NCBI GenBank assembly: GCA_945643635.1
Contig: CALZFC010000248.1
Location: 4,579,501-4,643,500, forward strand
Length of the DNA stretch: 64,000 bases
Source: Allodiplogaster sudhausi
Lineage: Eukaryota > Nematoda > Chromadorea > Rhabditida > Diplogasteridae
Direction of reading: 5' to 3'
A model generated the notes under the pieces. That model did not search any database, was not told the DNA's origin, and saw nothing but the letters and a program-made list of their open reading frames with translations. Position 1 is the first letter of the stretch, and every line of letters starts with the position of its first letter. This document shows, in pieces, positions 37,191 through 46,765 of this stretch. The translations under genes and the position numbers were made by a program.

Positions 37191-37596
37191 AATGCCGCGG
37201 CTGATCTTTTTTTAACTTTCTCTCTCTATCTCTGCTTCCTCTCCTTCTCTGGCGCCCTCCCTCTCTCTCTACATCGCTCAATCTCTCTCTTTCTCTCTCT
37301 TTCTCTCTCTTATCTTATTGACTCCTTCCACGATCTCATTGCCTCTCTCTCTCCCCAGTTCAACAAATTCATCCATTACGGCGAATCCGTCGACGACGTC
37401 TGTGTTTCGATGGTGATGTGCTGATGACTCTTCTCGTTCAGCAGGGGATCAATGATGGCAATTATTTGTTACTGGATGTCTGCCAATATAAAGGAATATC
37501 ATTAGAAAATTTCATAAATCATCTTCCACTGAAATCATGTCTGCAGAAAGTATTCAGTTATTGTGCAGTGCGCAAGGAATAATTATGAGAAGATAT

Positions 37597-37812
37597 CTAT
37601 ACTTTTTTAATTGAAAGACTTGAAACATGACGGCGGAATGGCACTCGAGGATGCGTCAGAAGACGAAGCGACTCGGCCGGGAAGATGTTGCGTCTGTTCA
37701 CGCCGTCGCGACCATCCCGGATGCGCAAGTTCCACAGAATCGCGTGCTCCGAGATTGTGAGGACCTTCTCTACGTTTGCTTCCGCGATCGGTTGCAGGCA
37801 ACGAAAAGCCAT
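37597..37812 (-). pseudogene. Fragment related to the start of the MATH/RING gene, inverted
   Basis: The minus-strand frame contains EKVLTISEHAILWNLRIRDG, resembling KILAVSERAIL at 38660-38700 on the plus strand. Both frames begin with MA. The two look like a divergent pair of related first exons. No function is recognised. Confidence 0.35.
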
Positions 37813-38592
37813 TTTGGCTCCTTATTAATTCCTGCGTCGTTATCAAATAAAAACAAACACGACATCTTGCCCAATGATTTTCAATCATTGGACAAGATGT
37901 CACTGGGTAAATTAAAAAATCACCATCATTAAAAAAATCACTTCTTGTGGAACAGTACATATTTTTTTAAGTGAAGTATGGGTTTTAAAAATATCTCAGA
38001 AATAGGGAGCAGTTGCAGTTACGAAGCAAAGTTGACAAAGACACCTTTTTCACAAGCAAACATGACGAATCATTACAGCACTCACGAGTTGACGTGGCAC
38101 TCGATTAACGATGGAGCAGATTTAATAGCCAATTAATGAGGCACTCACGTTTCAAATAGCGCGAATATGTGAACAACTCTGACAACGAGACACAGAGATT
38201 TGTTGCCCGAGAGTGGATTTATTGTTTAAGCAGATCCACTTCTCTCATTGCATAATCAGCGCCTCGTTAGCCAATTATATTCTTTCGCACATTCCCTTAC
38301 TGGAATCGCAAATAATTTAAGCTATGGGTACTGCCTTTCATCTTAGTCTCGCCATTTATTCGTCTTCTTTTTTTGTGGTTTCTTATTTTTGCTTCTTCAG
38401 CTACTGCTCGGCTTTCTTTTACAAAATAATTTGTATGATTGTTGTGAGAAATAGAACGATTGTCATGGTAGAGATCAAGACATTAAGTAACTTATATATT
38501 TTGTGTGCATAAATTATTTCAATAGATATATATTTCTATCCCTGTCTCTCTCTCTCTTTCGCTTGTATTGGTTCTTCTTTTTAGACTAGTCA

Positions 38593-41046
38593 ATGGCTCT
38601 TTGTGCCTTCTCTTCCCTCGGCCACTTTCATAGCGACGTCCCCGAGGAGGAAGCCTGCGACGTCCCAAAGATTCTCGCCGTCTCCGAGCGCGCGATTCTC
38701 TGACGCCAGAAGTCTCATATCAGCCTCAACTCAACGGACTTTTCGAGCTCCGCCCGTCGTCTTCTCCACCAGGACCTCGTCTCGTACCCAAACTTTCCTT
38801 GGCTACCGACCTTTCAGGCCAACCATCATATCTGCCGACTCTTTTTCACTCCTCTCGCGACGATGCCGTTTGCAGTACCCGCACGCCATGCCACATGCGT
38901 GCCGTGCTGCCGTTGCCAGTGCCGATCGATGATGGTAAAATAGTGACAGCCGCGTTCGCGACCGCAACGCATCTCTTCGTGCCCATCTCCTTGTATGCGA
39001 GAGGCCTTCGTGAGCTATCGTGAGCGTCACCAGTTCTTCACCCCTCTTTGACGGTGAAGTCAATTATGAAATGCCCATGTACATCCATTTCACGGATTGT
39101 AGCCCCTATAATGTCTCTCTGACGGTTGAGGAGCCAGGTCCCTTGAGTGACCCTGACCACATCTCGCTGCTTTCGTACGAGAACTAGCTCGACTTCAACA
39201 CTTTAAAAAAGTGCTCGTTTCGTTATGTCTTCTCTCTAACTAGCGGCGAAGTCATTTCAAGCGAATGCATCATGGAACATCCAGTCGAGTTTCGTTAGAT
39301 CCACCATCACGGGGACGACGCAGCGAAGCAGATTGCTGGATTGGCGCGAACACGCGCTCTCAGCTACGATGATCTTCGTTTGAAATACCTGAAGACATGG
39401 AGGCAACCAGAGGTGCACGCGGGCCCAAATTTTTTGGGCCGGCCCGGCCCTTCGGGCCCTAAATCTCGGCCCGGCCCGGCCCGCCGTTTTAGGGCCCTGG
39501 AATTTTGGGTTTTGTATGAGCAATAAGAGTTCGGTCGGTCATGAGCATGCTCGAATGCATATTTTCGAAAAACGGGCCCAAACGGGCTCAGGGCCGGGCC
39601 CAAGGTTGGGCCCGGGCCGGCCCGGCCCTTGAGGGCCTTGGAAATTTGGGCCCGGCCGGCCCTTGGACCGGGCCGGGCCGGGCCGCGTGCAGCTCTGGAG
39701 GCAACAGCAAGCAAATAGGATATTCGAGCCCATCAAGCTGTTCACGAATGACGATTCCACGGAGGACTTGGCGACTGTGCTGCATGCGCCTGGGGATGTG
39801 CGGACAGCGACCAGGCTTGTCATCAAGAAAGGCGTGAAGTGGCGCACGATGAATCAGGCTGAACACAGCCTCATTGCCGCTTCCTCTCATGCTGGAAGAG
39901 TGGTCGTGCGTCTCGCGAACGACGTCTACACGGTTGGTTCAGTTGAGACAGAAGGAATTTCTTTCTTGCCCATTATTATTTAATTTTTATTTTTTTTTCT
40001 ATTTTGGCTGCCTAAATTTAACTGTCTCCAGTTTGCGAACACATTCACGGCAAACCACCTTGCATTGCCGTGGCATCAAGTGGAAAACCATGCGAATGGC
40101 TTTAACCTCAACGAGGACGGCGGCATTGTTCTCGAGGCGACGATCGCCGTCACGAAAGTCTCGGGCGAAAAGTGCGTTTAGAATTTTTTTTCATAGGCAG
40201 CTACATATGTATTTTTCCGGCGAAAAATATCTGCTTCGCTTTTTTTGCCATATGATCTAGTTCTGCTTTGAAGAGTGATTGCAGGTAGTCCCGCTTTATG
40301 AAAATCATTATTTTGCCAGATATTGGCATTTCCTATTTTTAACCGTTGCAAACGCCACTGTCGATGAATGCAAAAGGCACCCTCTTTTGCTCAATTAGCA
40401 CACATTTTCACCGAAAAAGCGTAATTTTACGCCGATACGATGTTTTTTTGTCGGAAACTTTCTTTAAGATCAGATTACATTTTTGGAAGGGGGGGGGGAC
40501 ACAAAAAGAGGCAGTAGCTATTTTCAATCATTTGATCTTAATTATTATTTTAGGCAGAAATTATTTTTTTCCTTTGTGCGTATGCTTTTATTGCATTGAA
40601 TATACTTCTTTAATATAGAGTTCTTGAGGGCAGGACAGGCGCCGAGTGGTCAGAAGCGCAGCGCCCAAGAGGAACAGCAGCAACTACAGTTCGCAAACAC
40701 TGAGGCCGATCTCCGGACTAAGATTGAGCAACTGGAGATTGCTCTCCACAAGAAAGAGGAGGAATCGTTCGTTTTTATATTAAACTTTCTCTGAAATTTC
40801 ATTTTTCAATGGTTTTTTTTCAGTCTGGCCAACATTCCAACCTGTGGCGTTTGCTTCTCTGCGAAGCCGAACCGTGTGTTCTCATGCGGACACACCGCTT
40901 GCGACAGCTTTTGAAAGACTAGGAAATCAAATAATTTTACATTGTAAATATGAAAATAATTTGGTTTCATTTAGCTGTGCGAACAAGCTCACCGACTGCT
41001 TCATCTGTCGCCAGCGAATCGTTGAGCGCAACCGACTGTTCATCTA
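38593..41046 (+). pseudogene. MATH-like / coiled-coil / RING gene, disrupted
   Basis: From the start, a frame beginning MALCAFSSL runs to a stop after SERAIL, and coding-like sequence continues in another frame to about 39400. A hAT MITE interrupts the exon at 39408-39697; without it the frame reads KTWRQQQANRIFEPIKLF. Exon 40032-40171 matches the second half of the MATH domain (FANTFTANH, NEDGGIVLEA). Then comes a Glu/Gln-rich coiled-coil segment (about 40640-40766) and a C-terminal RING-type cysteine pattern: CGVC at 40844, CGHTAC, then CFICRQRI ending at a TAA at 41046. RING proteins act as ubiquitin ligases. Stops, the insertion and a missing donor after GHTACDS argue that this copy is dead. 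Confidence 0.55.
39408..39697. mobile_element. hAT-type MITE inserted in coding exon, 8-bp target duplication
   Basis: Starts CAGAGGTGCACGCGG and ends with the reverse complement of CAGAGCTGCACGCGG. GAGGCAAC is duplicated exactly at 39400-39407 and 39698-39705. The element is 290 bp, adding 298 bp with its duplication, so it shifts frame. The AT-rich middle (GAGTTCGGTCGGTCATGAGC) also occurs at about 47389. Confidence 0.92.
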
Positions 41047-41647
41047 AGTCGTGTCCACTACTTTTATCTTTGCTTATCTCGATTTTAGTCTTCCAGAAAG
41101 TACGAACATCCACTGTTTAGAAAAATAACCCCCTTTCACATGCACTTCCACATTTATTAACAATTCAAAGAAGTTTGTCTGGCAAAAAAGTGGAAGTCGA
41201 ATGTTCCCAAGATGTCTTTACTGAACGCCTTTCTTGTTTGTATTTTTTGTCTGAAAGCTTACTGCTCACATAAAGTCTGGCATGTAAATTCTCACTGTGA
41301 ATACATATCTTGCATATCTTCACAGAATACCACTGCTAGAAATGAGCACTTTGATAAGAAGATATGTAACAATACTTTAGCCGAGAATTTATCTTCAAGT
41401 GTTGTCACAATATTATTAATGTATTGAATAAATAAATGAATAAATAAATGTATATATGCATGAGGATAATTTTGATCTTTCAATCGAGCTCTTTTCATTT
41501 TAGCATTTTCTATTCTTTTTCAGTAGACCGTGACTCGATGAGGAGCGATGTTTTTTGCTTTATTTTTAAGGAAAAAATTCATCCTCGACTTCTGTTGTCA
41601 AGACATAAAATATGACACTATGAATTTCAGCGTCCTCATATAAATAA
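41047..41647. other. Intergenic; one small secreted-looking frame
   Basis: A plus-strand frame at 41212-41427 (71 codons) starts MSLLNAFLVCIFCLKAYC, which resembles a signal peptide, and has several cysteines. There is no paralogue or splice context to support it, so it is only noted. AT-rich elsewhere. Confidence 0.25.
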
Positions 41648-42315
41648 ATGAACGATTCCTCGTGCGCGATGACCTCTCCTCGCCTCGTCAAGTTCTCGGT
41701 GGAACTCGCTCGTCTTCTCTTTGGCGTCTTCTCGACCTCAGTCTCTGCCGTGCTGTTCGCGCTCTTTCTCACTCGGCGTTCTCAGCCGCCCTATAGCATC
41801 TTCTTCTTCAAGCTCTACGTCGCCGGCACCATTTTGGTGTGTGTAGGCATCAATCGTCCTCCTTTAAGGCTTGGAGAGAGTAGTGAAATATTATGCAATA
41901 TACACAGTTAGAAATGCCACAAAATGTTGCGTAATTACGACTGAGTTCACTTGCATTAATTATTTTTCTTTAAAGGAGAATGAAACTCAACTTATAAATT
42001 TTTCTGACCATTTTAGTCTAAAACACATGCTATCTCGCCCTTTACTAGTGCGAAAAAAGCGCGAATTCAAAACAGAGTTTTTGTTTCGTTGAAGAGCACG
42101 CCACTCTTTCTGCTGGACGTGCTGCCGTTGACGTTGCTGAACAGCGGCTGGGGTTGCGCGTGGCTGCTGATTCTAATGGAACGGGCCGGTCCCTCGCACT
42201 GGTTCATGCCGCTGCTCATGTCGTCCTATTGGCGGAATCAGCTTCACTTTACAATTTCGCTCATCTGCGCCCTTAATCGATGCTCCATAGTTTTCTGGCC
42301 GACGCGTATGCCGCA
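41648..42315 (+). pseudogene. Truncated nematode serpentine receptor (Srv/Srg-like)
   Basis: Two exons, 41648-41836 and 42095-42315, joined in phase 0. The first encodes one membrane helix and the segment PYSIFFFKLYVAGTI. The second encodes two more helices and ends ICALNRCSIVFWPTRMPQ, which resembles the region after TM3 in nematode Srv/Srg chemoreceptors. The exon ends in a good donor (phase 2), but no exons for TM4-TM7 were found in the next 3 kb, where an inverted-repeat element and AT-rich DNA follow. I infer a 3' truncation. Start alternatives are 41648 and 41669. Confidence 0.65.
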
Positions 42316-42370
42316 GGTATTAATGGAAACTAGATTAGAGGGGATATAATCACCGAAAAAGATAACTAAT

Positions 42371-42498
42371 TCAAATTGCCGAGTCTGCCCTCGGAGTGGC
42401 CACCCTCTCATTCTCGCATGCTATTTCGCACACAGCCACTTCGTGGTAATAGCACGCGCGAATGAGAGTGTTTACAGTTTTTTTTTTCAATTTGAAAT
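42371..42498. mobile_element. TTCAAATTGCC-ended inverted-repeat element
   Basis: Left TTCAAATTGCC...CTCTCATTC pairs with right GAATGAGAG...CAATTTGAA. A related element lies at 61693-61831 with the same outer TTCAAATTGCC and inner TCTCATTCGCGCG blocks, so this is a dispersed MITE-like family. Confidence 0.6.
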
Positions 42499-43875
42499 CG
42501 TAAATAATTTCTCAGATATCGACCACCATTAACTGGTTTTTTTTGCATTCGACGTTTTTTTTTTAATTTATTTATAAAACTCACAAATTAAAAAAAAAAC
42601 ATTTTTTTAAAAATATATTAAAAGCATTATTAAATGTATGTATGTATATCTCAAAATGTAATCTTCTTCTTTTAGTTATCGCGAACTGAAGTTAGGCAGC
42701 ATATAACAGCATGTGATAAAATCACAAATAGACTAAAAAGTTATAGCAGAGATGTTCTGGAATACGGCTAAACCATCTATCCCATAAAAACTACCCGAAT
42801 ATCATAGTATTATATGTATGCACATGTTCCTGTTATGATTCACACTTGCTGACATGTTAGCAGCCGTTAGCCGCTCCGGCCAGTTCGTCTCGTCTTCTCT
42901 CACAGATATAGTGTACTGTTTTCATCGGGCACACAAGCTGAGGTCCCTCGCTACCGTTGCTCGCAAGTGATTGGTATAAGCTCTGCCTAAGTCAGAGCCG
43001 TGTTCAGTCTTCGTTTCGTTCTCTCTTTTTTCTCTATTTCTCTCTCACTCTCTTTCTGTCTCTTTCTGTCTCTCTCGATGACTTTCTTTGTGCCACCTCC
43101 CTTCTCATGCTTGCTCTTCAATCAATCAAGCAATCAATCAAGTTTATCAGCAAGGTTACAAAGAGAAACAGAAAATTTATGAGTACATAAGAACATACAT
43201 AATATTTCGGGTGCTGACGACACACGGATGCTTCGAGGCATGCTAGCTGATAAAAATGATAAGTAAAGGCGAAAAAAGTTTTACAGATGAGTTATTCTTT
43301 CTAGAATTTAGAAAAATCTAATAATATGTGTAGACTGAGGTCTAGGTTTTGGTCATGGATGAAATATAAGAGCGAGCTAATGACGTACTGTCGAAAATCT
43401 TTTCTGGAAGTTTATTATAATCGTTAACAACTCTGTTCGGGAGCAAGTATTTGGATTTACTCTACTTGCATTTGTGATGAGTTATCTTGAATCTATGGCC
43501 TCTAGCGTCGGGGGAAGAATACAGAAGAGTCTCTTAGGATCAATATCAATGTGGTTGGCAAATATTTTGAAAGTAAACATAAGATCGGCAAAGCGTCTAC
43601 GAGATGCGAGGGAATGACAGGAGAGAGTCTCTTCGGCACATTCGCTTTCAATTTTATTTACCTTTTTTCTCTGCTTCTGCTTCCACATCTTTTTCTCCTT
43701 CCTCTTGCTTAGTGATGTTCCCGTTCGAATGACGGTCGCGTTTTTCGCATCTTGCTATTGAATGAAACAAGAAGGATTTACTAAATTATCAGAGTGTGAA
43801 AGGACAGAGATGAGAGAGAGCGAGAGAGAGATATAGAGAGAGAGGGAGGGCCAGAGGGAGACTGGGAAAGATACC

Positions 43876-44325
43876 TACAGTATTTTCTCTATTAGTACCC
43901 CCCGGGTTTCAATAACCTGGCGATGGGAGGGGCGCTTTTGAGGGAGGGGTTCTATTAGAGGGATGGGTACTATGTTTCAATCTGTAAAAGTTTGACAACA
44001 ATATTTTCTCTCAAAAAAAAAAACAAAAAAAAAATTAATAGCTCGACATCAGTGGGATCATCACTGGACTTTGAATGAACCGGTTTTTGAATGAATTTGT
44101 AACCAGCTCATTTTGAGGAACATCTCATGCCTCCAGGATCCATTCGAAATGCGTCTCCTGCAGAGGTGCTACTCTTTTTGAGAGGCACTATTAGAGAGGG
44201 AAGAGGGGTGGGGGGTTCTACTAGAAGGATAGGTACTATTTTCCAATGACAATATCAGAGGGGGTACTATAAGAGGGGGAAGGGTTCTAATAAAGAGGGA
44301 GTGGTACCCATAGATAAAATATGAT
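43876..44325. mobile_element. CCGTATTTTCTC-family MITE copy, ~450 bp
   Basis: Begins CAGTATTTTCTCTATTAGTA and ends near GTGGTACCCATAGATAAAATA. The interior repeats GGGGTTCTATTAGAGGG and similar phrases several times. It is longer than the 16927 copy, through internal repetition. Confidence 0.65.
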
Positions 44326-45513
44326 TAAGAACGAGAGAGAGGGAGAGATTGCGAGAAAGCGAGGACGTAAGAGAGATAGGCGGAGAAGGTCAGAGAATGA
44401 GAGAGCTCTCTCTTCCTTATCACCTGCTCTCATTGCTCCAAAGGACTCTTCCCTTTAATTCTTACACTTCTGACCTTCATATCGATCACTCCTCCCAGTT
44501 GTCAGAAAGTGAAATGCACTAAAACGTATGCAATGTCAACAAGCCGAGATGTTAGAACAAATCTGACTCGTTTTCATTTGTCTCTAACCAAAAGCTTGCT
44601 TTTTCATAGAACTTTTCGTTCGAATATTTTTTACTAATTTCTTGACCTGATGAGTCATGAACTTGCAATGAAAGAGAGAGAGAACGAGAGAGGAACAACT
44701 TGCGTTTTACTTGATATTGTGTTATACTCGCAAAAATCTGACACAAAATGACGTTATTCGATATTTATTAACGAAAATATAATGCATTATGCATAGAAGC
44801 GACGTGAAATAATTTTTTGTATAATTTTTAAAAGTATATATTTATAGTGTTTCTCTAATATCTTCATTAAGGGCTCCGAAAGGGTATGGCTCTCCCGACG
44901 CTTAAAGAATGTTTCGCCAAACAATTCAAAATAAGCATTTGACCCATGTAGTGTCTCATGCGGAACTATCCTCATTTTCAGTCTACAGTATGTACGGGTT
45001 CTCAACCATTTAATTTTTCGTAAAGCTGTGATTTTCATTGGGTTTAGTGTGTCTCTCCTCCCATCTTAAGTTTGTTGTGATGTAACTCCCACTGTGAGCG
45101 AACGTGTTAAGAAAACACCGTCAAATGTCGGTTGCGCGCTCCCATATGCACATTTCCCTACACACGAATGTCCCTGCCCTGGTTGTTGACTCGGAGTTCA
45201 AAGTACGTGAGGGGTAGAGGAATTTACAGTAATCCCCGACTAAAGCGTTAGTTTTCTCAGGAAAGAAGGATTTTTGTGACTTCGGGCTACATACAATCGA
45301 ATTTTCTCGCTTTACCTGATCACATAAGGTGAAAAAACGAAACATTAATTATTGGCTGGAGACCTCCTTTAACGACCATAACAATTATTTATCTCTTTTC
45401 GATCGCAGCATGAAATTGCATGCATTGTTGTTGTTATTCGTTTCAAGCACTTATAATTAAAATAGAGCGAAACGTTTTCTAGTGGTCAATTCATGGGTAC
45501 CGTGGCAGAAGCC

Positions 45514-46497
45514 ATGTCCGGTGGCATGATTCGTCTGGACGTGCCGAAATTGGCTGATCTGAAGAATCAATTGGAGTCACAAAAAGTCTTGATCGCCGGT
45601 CTGAATTGGTAGGTGACATCAAAAGAAAATATAAGTTTGTTATTCAGGTTATTCTATGTTTTATGTGTTTTGTTTTAAAAGAACCATGCACTGAATGATG
45701 CTGCAGAAGTACATTATTACCATTTGAACACCATTTATTACCTTTTGATTAGGGAACGTGTAAACGAGGAGGTCGGGAACAGCTACAGTAAAACATTTTG
45801 GCCGAGCCATAGTTGCGTACTTTTAACTTTGTAACAAGTTGACAAAAACGGTTCAAACTTTCTGGTAGTACATTTTAAACAGATCTGAATAGATTCACGT
45901 TCATAAACCGATATGTTAATTATTCAATGAACTGCTCATTTCAGCCCTGACAGTGAAGAAATATATTACTCTAAACATAAACGAAAGCTGAAACTTGATG
46001 TGCCTGATCCAACGCAGTTACACTAAGCATCTTTTACTGTTCATCCGATTATTGCAGACACTTGGTTGTGAGATCTGAATGCTCTGAGCGTACTGTTAAT
46101 GTGAAGACGTTGTCCGTCTACATGTACTGCAACTCGGAAAGCAAGGATACAAATTGGAGCTGCGACTGCAGTATAACGTTCACTCTTCTGGCGCAAAAGG
46201 GCAATAAGCCGTACTCCTTGGCGGTTTGTAAACTTTAGGGAGCCCATGCATCAACATTTTAGTACCGCTGAACGGTGAGCATCTCTCATTCTTTGATCGT
46301 GCAAGGTAAATTGGGGATTTTAGCTCTGCCTCTCTGTTTCAGCTCTCACGCAAGTTCACATGCAACGAAAACAACAGAGGATACGCCTCATTTATGAACT
46401 GGGACGACGTCCTCAATCCGGAGAAGGGCTTTATCAGAGAGGATGGCGGAATTGTTATCGAAGCTGCTGTCACCGTCAAGAATGTCGGCCGTGTACA
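45514..46497 (+). pseudogene. MATH-only fragment (copy A)
   Basis: Exons 45514-45608, 46058-46223 and 46343-46497 match MATH exons 1-3 of the cluster. Joining exon 1 (phase 2, TG) to exon 2 (first base A) makes a TGA where the other copies have TGG (Trp). A truncated exon 4 remnant is present near 46600, and then the next repeat unit begins; no BTB exons belong to this copy. It arose as one unit of a tandem duplication with 46640-48190. Confidence 0.75.
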
Positions 46498-46765
46498 GTA
46501 AGCTGTTTCTTTTTATATTTATGTTTATGATACATAAGTTATCAATTACATGATACAATTTTGCAAGTGATTATATCGTAGAGATTTAATCGCAACAGAC
46601 TCTAGTCTTAGATCAGCTCCACTCTGTATCTCCTCGATACTTAACGAACATAATAATTATTTATCTCTTATCGATCGCAGCATGAAATTCATGCATTGTA
46701 TTCGTTTCATGAACTTTTAATTAAAATAGATCGAAACGTTTTCTAGTGATCAATTCAGGGGTCCC

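Larger units (their letters stand above)
33377..37196. mobile_element. PIF/Harbinger DNA transposon, apparently complete
   Basis: Terminal inverted repeats of about 56 bp: GGCATTAATCTTGCCTTTTG at the left, and the reverse complement at the right starts GGCATTAAACTTGCCTTTTG, both continuing through TCCTGGACATG and CGGTCATGACCG. Inside are the two genes expected of the superfamily: a DDE transposase on the plus strand and a Myb/SANT-like gene on the minus strand, convergent. Subterminal regions are dense in GACATGTC palindromes. A 3-bp target duplication could not be fixed; flanks are CGG and GCG. Confidence 0.9.
33139..37424 (+). pseudogene. Saposin-like gene broken by a Harbinger element
   Basis: Exon 1 (33139-33219, MRSLLLVIALAAGAFAIA signal peptide) and exon 4 (37359-37424, GVDDVC-like segment reading FNKFIHYGESVDDVC and ending VMC-stop) are clear paralogues of the gene at 15595. 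Exons 2 and 3, which carry four of the six conserved cysteines, are absent. In their place is a 3.8 kb transposon (33377-37196). Both remaining exons are phase 0, so exon 1 could splice to exon 4 in frame, but the product would be a signal peptide plus 21 residues and could not form a saposin fold. Confidence 0.85.
42316..45513. other. Intergenic, no supported gene
   Basis: It contains an inverted-repeat element (42371-42498), a TC tract (about 43020-43080), a GA tract (about 43808-43860), and a MITE of the CCGTATTTTCTC family (43876-44325). Other frames are short and featureless. Confidence 0.5.

Noticed and set aside
33372..37199. Clean 3-bp target duplication for the Harbinger element
   Set aside because: Flanks read CGG and GCG; overlapping GCCG could be forced to fit, but the assignment is ambiguous.
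39539..39890. Pro/Gly/Arg-rich frames (GRAGPGPGRA-type)
   Set aside because: They lie in the GC-rich hAT MITE and arise from GGGCC repeats, as at 17653-17835 and 24586-24852.
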